In this document: piece by piece, positions 36,101 through 46,135 of the stretch
How the letters are laid out: the number at the start of each line of letters is the position of its first letter
Position numbering within the stretch: position 1 is the first letter of the stretch
From: Brachypterus glaber
Lineage: Eukaryota; Arthropoda; Insecta; Coleoptera; Kateretidae
Direction: 5' to 3'
Length of the DNA: 64,000 nucleotides
Assembly: GCA_958510825.1 (NCBI GenBank)
Contig: OY294046.1
Coordinates: 50,387,794-50,451,793, forward strand
Position numbers and translations under genes: made by a program
The notes under the pieces: model-generated
What the model saw: the letters and a program-made list of their open reading frames with translations, nothing else
Databases searched by the model: none
What the model was told of the DNA's origin: nothing

Positions 36101-39100
36101 ATAATTATATTAACTAGTAAAATTTTCATTTTGATATCTTTGTTAATAACGCCACAAATCGTCTGATCGGTCTACCGTGAAACACCCAGTATACAATATA
36201 ATAATAATGATGATAATAATAATAATAATACAACAAATAATTGTTTTTTTTTTAATCTTTTTAGCAACATAATTCTCCGGAACCAGCAGGAAGCAGTACA
36301 CCAAGGGAAGGACTTGTAGGCATCCCAGAAAGAGAAAGAAGAATTACAGAGTGTTACAGAAATTTAGTACGAGAGTATGAACAACTGGTGCAAAGATATT
36401 TGCAGTTATATAGACCTCCTCAAATGGTAAGTCGTAATTTGTGAATTTTAATAATAAATATGGGCAGCGGATGGATAAACTTCTTACTATACCATTTTCT
36501 TGCTTAGATTGATCGTGGTACTGATCCGATGGAGCCAAACCCTTCTAGTATGACTAGTGGTACACAAACATTAAGACCTTCAACTTCTAACTCTACAGAA
36601 TCTGTCCAACCTTCAACAAGTACAGAAGCGCCAAGTTGCTCAAAGACTCAAGAACCTCAGTCTGGTACAAGTGCTAGTGCTACATCCGCTAGTCAAGCCG
36701 ATACAACCAATGTCCAGTATGGTACAACGCGTGAAAATTGCTGTATAAAATTATTGTCAGTACCTTGTTGTAGCATAGATTACCATACAAATCAAAATCT
36801 TTCTACAAGCTATACGCAAACCTTAAAACCGTCAGCCTCTAGCTCTTCTGAGGTGGGAGCTTCAAGTAGTTCTAATGACTCGCAGTTTACCTGTTGTAGA
36901 GATCCTATGACATTCACTTGTTGCACAAAACAAAGCAATGAAAGGCCTGAAAGTAGTACCCCTGGACCCGATAAATTTTGTAGGAAACATACAGTGAATT
37001 CCTGTTGTAACAGGATTAAAAAATCTTCTCAATCTGATTCTGCTAGCAAACCTTTAGAAGAATCATCTTCTCAACAGGACGAAACAGGTGGTTCACAGCA
37101 AGTGCCATTACAAACTGAGTCAAGTTCTCATTGTTTAATAAGTCCCAGTAAGATTTTTAGTATGAAACGTCCAAGTGCTTGTAAAAGTACCCACACTAAC
37201 ACAGAAAGTTCTAGGAAACACAAAAAAGAATCAGAAGAAAAAGAGGATGAAAAATCTGACGTTAAAAGACATAAGGTTGAGACTAGTAGTTCTGGAACAA
37301 GTACTACTGATCCGGAGCCTAGTACTAGTACTGTACAAGAATCCATTGTTCCTAATATTAATTCGCCTATGCGCATGGTTTTATTTGATTCGGAACCTAT
37401 TGATTCTACTAATAACCAAGTAGAACCTGATCAAGAAACTAGTAGTACTTCAAAAACGAATTCAGGTGCAAAGAATGTAATTCAAAGTTTTTTAAAGGAT
37501 ATTCCTATCCCAGCAGTGTTTGGTAAAACTCCTTACAGCCACCAGAATGACAGTAACTCATCTTTTAGTACCGATTCAAGCGAAAGTAACCAAGAACCGC
37601 TTAGTACAGTGACTACAACTTCTATTTGTACTCCTACGGATTCCAGTTGTACTTTCGCGAGTATGTGTAGTACTCCTGTTGAATCAAGTAGCATGTTTGC
37701 GAGTAGTATCACTCCTGATTCGAATAGTAGTACACCTACCGAGTCGGCTAACCTATTTTCAAGTATTAATATTACTCAAGATGCAACTCCTAGGAGAACG
37801 TTAATTTTAAATACGAATACTATGAGTACTCCGGAACCACCTCAAAATTTAGATGTTCCTGGTACCAGTAGAGATGGTGCTGGTGGAGAAACAAGGAATA
37901 TTGACGAATTATTGCTGTCGAGTATACGTAGGACGGCGGAACAGGAAGTTAGAAATAGGATTCTTCCAATTATAAGGTCCGTACCTGAAACGGATAGGCC
38001 CGAATTGATTAGATTGTTTGAAAACAGTCGGGAACACGTTCGAATGCGATTTAAACAGATGTACCCGAAAAAACCGACTAAACCGCCAAATCGTAGAACA
38101 CTCTTCACTAATAACACTTCCTCTGATAATAGCAGTTCGGAAGAAGAGGGTACTACTCAAGCTAGTAGGTTGGTGAAGCGTTTGCACAACCGTTTGGACA
38201 GGTTTCGCTATCAAGGTTCGAATACAAGCGAGCGAATCGTAAACGCAGATACTGATGAACCTATAGATGTTGGTACCAACCCTGTTCCTAGGCCAGAAGC
38301 CCCAGGACCTAGTGGAGACACATCTAACCGAGTCCGTAACTTTAACACGGAGCTTGAGCAGTTGGTTACAAGTCTTTTAACTGAAATTGAAGCCAACGAT
38401 AACCTTTTAAACAATAATACTAACTCGAGCACGCCTAGGACGGAAAACAACGAGGAAACAACAGCGGAAACTCAAAGAGATATACTAAGAAACAGTTTGC
38501 CTAGACGTAGTGAGTCTTCTTCATCAGCTTTAACCCCCGAATGGTATAGATCTCTGCGTGATAACATGGAGACTTTGACAAGGGAGTATGGAGTTAGATG
38601 CAGTAACACTAATTTTTTCGCAATAAACCCAAATAATCAGTCGATAACACCGTTTACTATTTCTACAACTGCTTCGACACCGGTAGCGATAACCACCACT
38701 TCCACAACTTCAAGAGTATCTCAAAGTCAATCTGCTCCTGCAGCCTCTACCACTACAGCCCCTTCTGCGACCTCCACAGGTACTTCTAGTACTAGGACAA
38801 CAAACTCTGCGAGTTATACCTCGAATTCTGCACCTAGAAGAAGGTTTTTCCTACACAGAGTATCTGCCTTCATGCCCACTAGAGTAAACTACACTAGAAC
38901 TCCAAGCAGATTGAGGAGAATCAGCCAACATGCTTGGAATAGAGGTAGATTAAGCTGCAGACAATTTAACAATAACAACGGAACTTTTGCGCTAGATGAA
39001 TTAATAAATTACTCTGAAAGAGCTAACTCGGAGGATGATCCTCCTACTACTAGTAACACCCCACCACCGCATCCGGAAAGTCCTATTCGAGATTTTACCG

Positions 39101-42100
39101 AGAACAGCCGAATCGGCAGCATGTATTCAAATATAGTACAAGACTTGGAGTCTAGCTTGAACGACGTTAGAAATATTCGGGCCAGCAATCGACCAGGTGA
39201 GACCAGTGATATGTTGAGCAGTTTTTCTGAAAGACTTGAAAATATTATGACCCAATCTGATACTATCCTAAGGAATTTAAGAAGTAGCATGGAAATGCTT
39301 TCGAATAGTACTGAACAAATGACAGGTGCTTCAACTTCTGGAATGCCACAAGCATCAAGTGAGCCGTCTTGGAGCTTTTTCGATCAGAACTTCTATGTTA
39401 GAGATCAGAGACAAGAGCAACCCACTCAAGAATCACCGGGAAGTGATTTTACTGATCTTTTAAACAATAGTCGTGAGTTTAATGCTGTTGCAACCGATCA
39501 CACTTATCCTAGAACGTCTGAAAGTCCTCAAGTTAGCTCTAGCTCAGACAACATGTCTCCATTAATGACTTCTTTGCATATTACCATCACTCACATTCAA
39601 AGACAGGCCAGACTGTTACGGCAGCAAGTGGAAAATATCGAAAGAATCGACAGGTCAATGATAGAGGTCGCTCAGATACAGCTAATGCGTCAACTTATCA
39701 TAGAGTTGATTCAACACGTGCCACCATCCAACGAAAATCCTAGTACTGGAATAACAAGTGTACGTCAAATGATGGCAGGTACCAGAATCAGCGACCCAAA
39801 TCCTTACGAACCGCCAGCAGAGAGCGCTGCCACAAGACTTGCAAATTCTGAGGCTAGTAGTTCAAATAGTACGTCAAGTTCCCCGAGTAACCCTCCGGCG
39901 GAAGCTAGTCAACCAGGGCCTTCAGGAACACAAGCTCACCAGACCCAAACTGGAAGACCTAGGGGGTCAAATAGAAAAACCTATCCTCCTTCAAGAATCT
40001 TTAGATTGCAAAGACAGAGTAATAGAAGGCCTAGTTTAGTTCATTACCTCTCAAGAAGGTACCTGAATCGCGGCGAAAGGGGTACAGGAAGACCTGCGCC
40101 CTCACATAACAGATTTAATTCTTTAAGCTACCAGTCCTTCTCAAATTATTCTGTCATAAACTCCTCAACTCTGAACCTTATGACTAGGAGGCTGGAACAT
40201 TTGCTTAACGAACAAATGAGGTTTTTTACGAGAGTGGATCCTCCCGTGAGGGTAAGTTCAACAAATACGATCGATCTTGGTGAACACATCCTAGCTTTGA
40301 GACTACACGGCTGCGTTTTAAGAGTCAATCGTATTTTCAGACGTGCGTTATATGCCGATCCTACAGCTGCAGTAACGCAAGATGGTGTTCCAAGATATGG
40401 CGCTAGGCACACTCTGAGTTTAATAGTTGACGGAATGTCGAGACATATGGAGGAGATAGGCAGCGAACAAATGTCTCAAACTTTGCGTTTGGAAATTCAC
40501 GGGGTTTTAGCCATGTCTTTGCTTCTTTCCGAGTTGTTATTGCTGCAAGTTATAGATGGAATACCACCCCCTACAGGGTTAAACCTCGACCCAGAACGGG
40601 AAAGTTTGACCACTAGAATTGATCAAATGTGTGGACAGATGTTACGTTTTAGCGGACATTCCCATCAATTAACAAGAAGTCTGAGACTTATGAGACTCAC
40701 AATGAGACATGCATACCGTGCTTTAGGACAAACTTACAATGCGAGGCGAAACGCTATGTTGATTCGTCCGGATATGGACAGAAGACAGCTATTGGGCTTC
40801 GTTAACAGATTTTTAAGGATAAATAGAAATAATCATAACACCCGAAGAAGACGTAATTCCCCAGGGAATATTCCCGATGAAATGCCTCCAGATCCGGTAC
40901 CTTTTAGGTTAGATGGTACTAATGATCCCGTGGAAGAGCCCATAACGCCGGTACAACAAAATGAAGGGCAAGAATCTAGTGCGTTGCGCGATTGGTACGA
41001 TACTTTGACGCAGTTGTTTTCGAGATATCAAGAAAGCCCAGATGATGATGCCCCAGCTCCAGATGAACCTTCTACCTCCACAGGGATATATAATAGAGAC
41101 AGGAACTCTAGTAACGAAGATGAGGACGAAGAACCGGAATGGTACTCCAATAACAACCAACCTTCGAATAGTTCTAACTTATATCGCACCAACAACGTGA
41201 ACCTAGTGAACCAAAACTCGAGACCTTGGAATGTACCGTCGGTTCAGGTGAATGATGTACCGGTTTCTGATCAACCTTCTATGTTTTTTGAACGGTTGGT
41301 TAGTCAAAGACAGAGATTTGCTGAGCGTGTGAGCGAATTGAGGCATAACCCCTCGATTGGTATGTTTCGGCCGAGATTTTTACATCCTCTGTATGCTAGT
41401 GTTAATCCGTTTGACGCAGACTTGGACGATCCTCAAAGAGAACAGATCTACGATAGTGATATGATAACTACGGTGACTCCGAATCATAGAATTCAAGCCT
41501 GGGATATATCTAATTGGAATGTACCTGCCATAAGTAATTGTAAGTTATTAAAAACCCTAGTTTAAATTTAAAAATCATAATCTGATTAAAATCCTTTGCT
41601 TTTTAATGTACTGAAAAGAGGTGACATTTTTGTAAATGGTTCAAACCCTCCAGGAGGGTTTTAAAGTACAATTTTTAAAATTTTCTGAACATACTGATTT
41701 AAATCTGTGCCCGACACATCAATTTATTGAAAGAATAAAATGTATATGAATAAAAATGTATATGACTGTAATCTTATAATTATATATCATATGATGTGAA
41801 CATCTATTTGTTGATAGTTTCCTTTTTATATGAAATTTAATAACCCCCCTCCCCCCGACGAGCATACGAGCATATCCTGCGCAAGGCCCTGGTTCAAAGG
41901 AATGGACTATACCAATTAAGATTACTTTAAACAAGATTTTTAGAGGATTTCACAGTGTTCTTTTTCCCAAGTAAGAGTAGCTTGTATTGTAAGAGTAGCT
42001 TACTGATGAACAAAACTTAAAAAATGCGATTTTATCAAAAATAGCTCTACGATTTTTTTCGTAATTATATTATTTAATATTAGGTTAAAATGTAATTTAT

Positions 42101-43438
42101 GACCTGCAGTGCCCCTTACCCTTTTCAGCTTATCTAAGTTACAATTTTTAACAATTGTTTATTATATTTCAGCTTTAAAAAATTTGGTTGTGAGTGAATG
42201 TAAAATTCACAATGACGCTAGCGTGGACGTGGCTAAAGATGGTACCATTTTAGTGACTTTGCTGCCATCTGGGGGATATTTAAATGTGACCAATCGTTTA
42301 GGTAAGTGGTGCATTTTAGTTCGGCGAATGTCTCCGGGGAAGTCTGTTCAAAATATAGCTTCTAGAAGATTTATATTAAACCTACCGGGGACCTCCGGTT
42401 TCTCGGGCGTGACAGAGTAGAGGCCCAAGGACTTTTTATTAACATGTTACAGTAAAAAAAACGTATAAGAAGTTTATAGCTATTTTTTCCGCAGGCAAGG
42501 TGTTAAAGTTACATACTTTACCTTTAAAATGAATACAGGTAGAAATCGTTAAAATGCTTGTAACGATTCCTACACCATCTAGAAGTTCACTTATTTTGTC
42601 ATAATTTGATAATTCATAACTAGATGGCGCGGCATAACTTTATCGTAAGCAAATCACACCTCGGTTGAGCAGTTCATTAGGTTAAACAAAATTTGTTAAA
42701 GAAATAAGACTTTTTAAAAACGCATTCGAAGGTAACATAGGTACATAATTTTTATAGGTATAGACTATTTTGGTGAGAATTATATTAGCGGTGTAAAGGT
42801 GAGCCCTCCTGAAGAAATGCCAAGCAGTATCTCAAAAACCTCTAGGTTTAGGATTTCGCTTATTGCAGATCTATAATATACAGGTTTTCTAAGCAACAAA
42901 ACCTTTCTTACATTTTACTTCCATTTTTTTAACTTAATGAACTTCTCAACAGAGATGTGAAATAGATATATCCCCGCGCATTGCAACTTTAAAATTGAGT
43001 CTTATGATATTATCGATTAGATTTTGTTTCCATTTTCTTTTCCCAAATTAATGGAATTCTACTAAAATTTGTGTCGAAGCAAAATCTAAACAAATTTTCT
43101 ATCTAGGTGTATACAGTTTAAGATGGGAAACTCTAGGCCAGTGTTTGTACACCACTAGTTTCGAGCAAAACGCCGTTTCTGTATCATTATCACCACTAAG
43201 TCGTCATCTAGTGGTCGGGTTAGCAAGTAGACGAGTATCCATTGTTTCCAGCGACCGCTGGATCATGGCTAGAATATTTAAAATCGAGCAAAAGGACGTG
43301 CCGGGTGACAAGTTGCCAGTTTTACGGGAGCTGGAACAAAACAGGGAGAGTAGAATCAATTGTATACGTTGGTTGCCATTTTCAGGACAAGGTTTAATTT
43401 ACGCCACCAATACGGGACAGTTAATTGTTTTATCTTAA
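23951..43438 (+). CDS. AMBRA1: AMBRA1 homologue (activating molecule in Beclin-1-regulated autophagy), 8 exons
   Basis: Exons 23951-24142, 27408-27650, 31099-31266, 31395-31571, 36265-36426, 36508-41539, 42173-42301 and 43107-43438 join in phase into a 2144-aa frame. AMBRA1 is a WD40 scaffold: in mammals it is a substrate receptor of CUL4-DDB1 ligases for D-type cyclins and supports ULK1/Beclin-1 autophagy signalling. Evidence: [43 protein letters not shown] and FWDWS near the N-terminus and [35 protein letters not shown] near the C-terminus match the two half-propellers of vertebrate AMBRA1, recalled from knowledge of the family. Between them lies a linker of about 1,700 aa, far longer than in the human protein (about 1,300 aa in all). 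The mammalian C-terminal tail is absent; the protein stops at the end of the last WD40 strand. Introns 1, 2 and 4 are loaded with transposons. Confidence 0.93.
24266..26908. mobile_element. 2.6-kb TIR element in AMBRA1 intron 1, split by a LINE
   Basis: 24266-24290 (CCTATAAAAAATTTCAGATT and five more bases) is the exact reverse complement of 26884-26908, a 25-bp perfect terminal inverted repeat. Next to each end are repeats of TTTGAATCCG or its complement, and inside on the right are at least five degenerate units of GCATTTGCAAATAG with GAAACGAATTAAATC. Removing the LINE at 24545-26288 leaves an element of about 0.9 kb. TTT flanks both ends; a longer target duplication is not visible. No transposase. 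Confidence 0.8.
24545..26288 (-). mobile_element. Jockey-type LINE fragment on the minus strand
   Basis: Reading on the minus strand from 26288: pre-RT sequence, [62 protein letters not shown], then after a frame break [19 protein letters not shown], an intact YADD catalytic box (near 25321-25332), [11 protein letters not shown] and the C-terminal region to 24718. The 3' end is a (TTTAG)n tract (24545-24570 on the + strand), that is a TAAAC-type tail. A stop after the DILCRK segment and later frame changes show that it is dead; 5' parts including endonuclease are missing. Confidence 0.88.
26961..27180. mobile_element. MITE family S, copy 2
   Basis: CCATACTTAAAATATGTAATGC at its left, plus GTAACGCT, CTATAAATACCT, CTAGCAAGACCCCCC in order, match copy 1 (17908-18174) reversed. 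One end appears truncated near 27180. It lies 230 bp before AMBRA1 exon 2. Confidence 0.6.
27408..27650 (+). CDS. AMBRA1: AMBRA1 exon 2 (first WD40 blades)
   Basis: 81 codons, phase 0 at both ends, acceptor TTGCAG, donor GTAAGA. It carries the [18 protein letters not shown] and VRIWDLS strands, the most diagnostic part of AMBRA1. Confidence 0.95.
28282..29506. mobile_element. 1.2-kb palindromic element with TTATAA flanks
   Basis: Arms 28282-28660 and about 29165-29506 are inverted copies (GATCGGATTTTACCGAGTCG against TAGCGAGTCGTGACGTCAAAATG complement, then long similarity down to TTATAACTTGTGAAAAATG against ACAAGTTATAAACGTC). TTATAA sits directly outside both ends (28276-28281, 29507-29512). 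An inner inverted repeat with CTTGTTTCCGTATGCGTG (28879) and CACGCGCATGCGGAAACAAG (ending 28981) is nested in the loop. It lies in AMBRA1 intron 2; no transposase. Confidence 0.8.
29703..31056. mobile_element. 1.35-kb TIR element ending next to AMBRA1 exon 3
   Basis: GCAATTCACATTT...GTGATCTGATCAC (29703-29740) pairs with GTGATCAGATCAC...GTGTGAATTAC (31021-31051). A 133-codon open frame inside (30461-30862) has the composition of random AT-rich DNA and I do not call it a gene. More GTGATnnnATCAC-type inverted repeats crowd 29850-29945. Confidence 0.6.
31099..31266 (+). CDS. AMBRA1: AMBRA1 exon 3 (WD40 blade, FWDWS)
   Basis: 56 codons, phase 0. It codes [19 protein letters not shown] and [15 protein letters not shown] transposon inverted repeat ends about 40 bp before the acceptor. 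Confidence 0.93.
31395..31571 (+). CDS. AMBRA1: AMBRA1 exon 4 (last N-terminal blade, start of linker)
   Basis: 59 codons, phase 0. [19 protein letters not shown] matches the vertebrate VRLVRFDPLGHYLLTAI strand; a basic region ([11 protein letters not shown]) follows. The donor is GTATGT, just before a 4.6-kb transposon at 31595. Confidence 0.9.
31875..31919. repeat. Perfect 21-bp inverted repeat, 3-nt loop
   Basis: AGATCTAGGTCTTAAGTTAG plus C (31875-31895) is mirrored at 31899-31919. The right arm resembles 20830-20852 in the transporter gene. It sits at the left edge of the insertion that splits the 4.6-kb element. Confidence 0.9.
32211..32256. repeat. Hairpin (21-bp arms)
   Basis: AACTTTCCATCGTAGTTTTCT and AGAAAACTGCGATGGAAAGTT pair with one mismatch around a 4-nt loop. 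Confidence 0.85.
32262..33165. mobile_element. 0.9-kb inverted-repeat element nested in the 4.6-kb element
   Basis: AACTAAACTGGCCTAATTTGATTTAA-like ends (32265 and, reversed, 33160) lead into arms of about 200 bp that share TTTAACATTTTAAA, CTCGCATAGTTTA and GGTTAGAGTAAAA. It is a further layer in the nest within AMBRA1 intron 4. Confidence 0.65.
36265..36426 (+). CDS. AMBRA1: AMBRA1 exon 5 (linker, helical)
   Basis: 54 codons, phase 0, acceptor TTTTTAG. It codes a Pro/Ser start and a helical [20 protein letters not shown] segment. An 80-nt intron separates it from exon 6. Confidence 0.88.
36508..41539 (+). CDS. AMBRA1: AMBRA1 exon 6 (giant linker exon, residues 315-1992)
   Basis: One uninterrupted 5032-nt exon. 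The first 450 residues are Ser/Thr/Pro-rich and hold paired cysteines (392-393, 401-402, 443-444, 452-453, 472, 480-481). TQT tripeptides occur at 333-335, 417-419 and 1460-1462. Most of the remainder is predicted disordered by composition (Ser, Thr, Asn, Pro, Arg), but residues about 1526-1735 are hydrophobic and helix-like ([36 protein letters not shown]). The last residues [14 protein letters not shown] match the vertebrate entry to the second half-propeller. Base composition is more balanced than in the introns, as expected for coding DNA. Confidence 0.93.
42173..42301 (+). CDS. AMBRA1: AMBRA1 exon 7 (C-terminal WD40)
   Basis: 129 nt, phase 1 at both ends. It codes [20 protein letters not shown], matching vertebrate VNVLVQNCKIYNDASCDIS. 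Confidence 0.93.
43107..43438 (+). CDS. AMBRA1: AMBRA1 exon 8 (last WD40 strands, stop)
   Basis: 332 nt to TAA at 43436-43438. It codes [39 protein letters not shown] and a final strand ending GQLIVLS. Mammalian AMBRA1 continues for over 200 residues; here it stops. Confidence 0.92.
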
Positions 43439-43722
43439 GAATTTATTAATATTTTGTATATATGTAGCTTTTTTTTAATAGAGGACTACAGCGTCCTTGA
43501 TTGAACAAGAAAATTATTTTTTTTTTCGAGCTTATGTATAAAGCGTCTACCAACACATTTTTTAAGTATATCTTAAATTACAGTTTTAGCTAAGGCACAA
43601 CGATTATTCTAAGGGAAAATTAAAAAAAAATCAAATTTTTGTTTTATTAGCAAAAAACAAGCAAGTAACCCGCAGTGATGCTTTATAACGTTTGAAGGCG
43701 TTTTACTAAAAAAACTAATTAA

Positions 43723-43728
43723 AATAAA
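43723..43728 (+). terminator. Candidate AMBRA1 poly(A) signal
   Basis: AATAAA 285 nt after the stop codon; another AATAAA lies near 43869. In such AT-rich DNA the match is weak evidence. Confidence 0.35.
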
Positions 43729-44401
43729 TTTTTTTATTGTTTTACTTAAATATACAAAAAAAAAACAAACAAAAAAGTGCGTCTAATTTAAATATATTTT
43801 TTTTAATTTTAACATTTTTTTTTTATTTTTTAAAAAATTGGATTTTATTTTTTTAAACAGAAAACAAAATAAATTTTTGTTAATTAAGTTATCTTCATTT
43901 TATCAAAGATATAGATGCCCAACAAGTGACTTTCATTCCCAAAACTAGAATGACCTGATATATTTTCTTTAATTTGTCCTTAAAATGATTGTTGTGCCTT
44001 ATTTAAATTAAATATCTCAAACCAAAAGATATTTAATTCAACCAAGTTATTAAATGAAAAAAATGGGTTGATAGAAATTAGCACAAAATCTTTGTTCCCA
44101 CCTACCATGAAAAATATTTAAGGCTCAGTATTATAAAACGTATAAATCTAAATTTCAAATTCTGAACTAAAAGTTTATTTTATTTTAAGCAATAAATATA
44201 ATAATATCGATGGTTTGGTTGTAACAAGTCATATTTTACACTGACAGTTTGACATTTATCACTGATAAATTATCAGTTTCTTTAAATGAACTTTTTGCGG
44301 CTTTTAGCGGCTAGCAACTTATTAGATATAATTACACTGTGCGACAAAAAATTTAGGCATGAGATCTGTCAACGTCAGTAGTTAATTTAGACCCATATAA
44401 T
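43729..44401. other. Intergenic DNA after AMBRA1, no gene seen
   Basis: AT-rich with long A and T runs. No open frame or repeat that I can classify. Confidence 0.5.
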
Positions 44402-44677
44402 GGGAGGATTGGTGTAGTGGTCTACCGCGTCTGTACATGACAAGTCTACTACAACTAGCGTGAGTTCGATTCTCACTGGCGCCGATTTGCCTTTTTCAGT
44501 TAATTAATAATTAAAATTTGGCGAAGGCATAAGTGAAGCGGACACTCCCTATAAAAACTGGTTCGAAAGTCAGTATAAGCCGGTGGTTCCCTCTACTACT
44601 AGCCCACACAAGTCCTGGACTTAGGGGATGCTTAATTAAGTAGAATAGTACGAGGTTAAACAAACAAACAAACAAAC
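44402..44677 (+). repeat. tRNA-derived SINE, copy 1
   Basis: It starts GGGAGGATTGGTGTAGTGG (A-box-like) and carries a perfect T-arm GTGAG-TTCGATT-CTCAC (B box) at 44459-44475, a shared body (GCCGATTTGCCTTTTTCAG, GGTTCGAAAGTCAGTATAAG, CCCACACAAGTCCTGG) and a (CAAA)n tail. It is nearly identical to copy 2 at 57619. Confidence 0.9.
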
Positions 44678-45473
44678 CCACTATATGGTGCGTTCAGGTT
44701 GGACGATCTTTTAACTCTTTTGACTCCATTGCTAACTTCATGTCAATTTTCATCAATGTAGAGATCGTGTAGTTAAATGGTGCGCATATTGTTTTCAATA
44801 TCGCCAAGTTGTTGGGCAAATCTATTTAACGCAAAAAAAGCATGTAAAAAAATTAAAATGTCAAAATTCTGTCATTATAAATTATAATTTATAAAATATG
44901 TTCGTATATTGATATTTATTGCTTATTGTGTTTGTAAATAATGTAAAATACAATCAGAGTTAGCCACATTGCAAATATTAGCTGATTTTTATAAAGTCTA
45001 AATTGGTAAAATAAAAATTTTAATAGCTGTACTTAAAAACAAAATATGAAATTCATATGATTCTTACCTAAACCATCTAGTTATTTTGGGCTTAAGATAT
45101 ATTTGAAATGTTTTTTTTTTAGGTGTATATCAAATTTCTTTTTTGAAGAAATTTTTCTGTTAAGTCCAAAAAACGCTTATTTTTTAGGTAAAATAACTGG
45201 TACAGCTATAGTCAATAAAGACTTTATACAAAAATTAAGCCTTTATCACTAAGCAATTTCTAGTTATTTCGATGTTAGTAGTTATAGCTCGTTTTGTATA
45301 GAACAAAAAAAACATAACAGGCTTCTAGCTAGGGACCTCAAATTAAATGACATTAAACTTAATACTAATAATACTAATTATGTATTATTATGTTCTAGAT
45401 TATAAACAGTTGGTACTTTTGTTCTGTAAGTCTAGAATGAAGCACCGATTGCAAGAGAGAGATGCAGTGTTTG
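44678..45473. other. Intergenic DNA, no gene seen
   Basis: No open frame of note. ATTTTAGGTAAAATAACTGG near 45183 and CCTAAACCATCTAGTTATTTTG near 45068 form a weak inverted pair. Confidence 0.4.
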
Positions 45474-46031
45474 TAGAGTTGAAATAAATAGTGCCAAAAA
45501 AATTAGAAATTTGAGTAAACAATTGTTTAAGGTCGATTCAGGCATAATTATCACTAACTACACTAAACTGAATTAATAAATTAAGAAATTTCTATAATAA
45601 ATTTTCCGTGGTATGCAACAATAAGGTAACTGCTAAATAGATAATAGGCATGTGTAAATACGACTGAATAAGTAAAAAAAAATTATCTATTGCATAGGAC
45701 GATTATTACTATATTTTAAGTTGTTGGGTCTAAAAATCGTGTTTGTGTATTTCAGAAATTCTTTTTCTATTGTGTATTTTAAGATTCTGTTATTATTTTA
45801 TGGTATATTTTTTCTTTTATCTTAATTGTTGCATACCACGAAAAATGTATTATAGAATTTGAGGTTATGTTTCTTAATTTTCTTAATTTCTTAATTCAGT
45901 TTAGTGTAGTTAGTGATAATTATGCCTGAATCGACTTTTAGACTAAATAGTGTGCAGTAACAGTTACTGAACAATAAACAAGTATTTACTCAAATTCCTA
46001 ATTTTTTGGCACTTAGCACATTTCAACTCTA
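45474..46031. mobile_element. 558-bp foldback element
   Basis: TAGAGTTGAAAT at the left and ATTTCAACTCTA at the right open inverted arms of about 160 bp that include GGCATAATTATCACTAACTA, CACTAAACTGAATTAA and CGTGGTATGCAACAAT. The centre is AT-rich and non-coding. Confidence 0.8.
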
Positions 46032-46135
46032 ACCGGCAATCGACCAATCAGGAAATAATTCACAAATCTGCATACCGGGTTAGTTTTGTTTATGTCTACC
46101 CCTAAAATTAAGATTAATTTTCATTCGATAAAAAT

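Larger units (their letters stand above)
31595..36188. mobile_element. 4.6-kb nested TIR element in AMBRA1 intron 4
   Basis: The right arm, read inward from 36188, matches the left arm from 31595 to about 31870 (GGGTGTTTTACGGTAGAC, AACAAAGATATCAAAATGAAA, GACTCCAAACAAAAGTTCTC, TTTTTGAGCTAGAG). After a 2.1-kb insertion the left arm resumes at about 34030-34450, where CCATGGAACATGGTAG, CTGCAGAGTTCATGGTCAATA and CGTGCTGATTCCGAATAT are mirrored at 35480-35880. The element is therefore a foldback with arms of about 700 bp, later split on the left. Flanks read TATA on both sides (near 31588 and 36191), as in the CAGGGTG family. No coding frame was recognised. Confidence 0.78.

Noticed and set aside
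44402..44480. True tRNA gene
   Set aside because: The T-arm is perfect, but no acceptor stem or anticodon arm forms and the sequence runs into a SINE body shared with a second copy.
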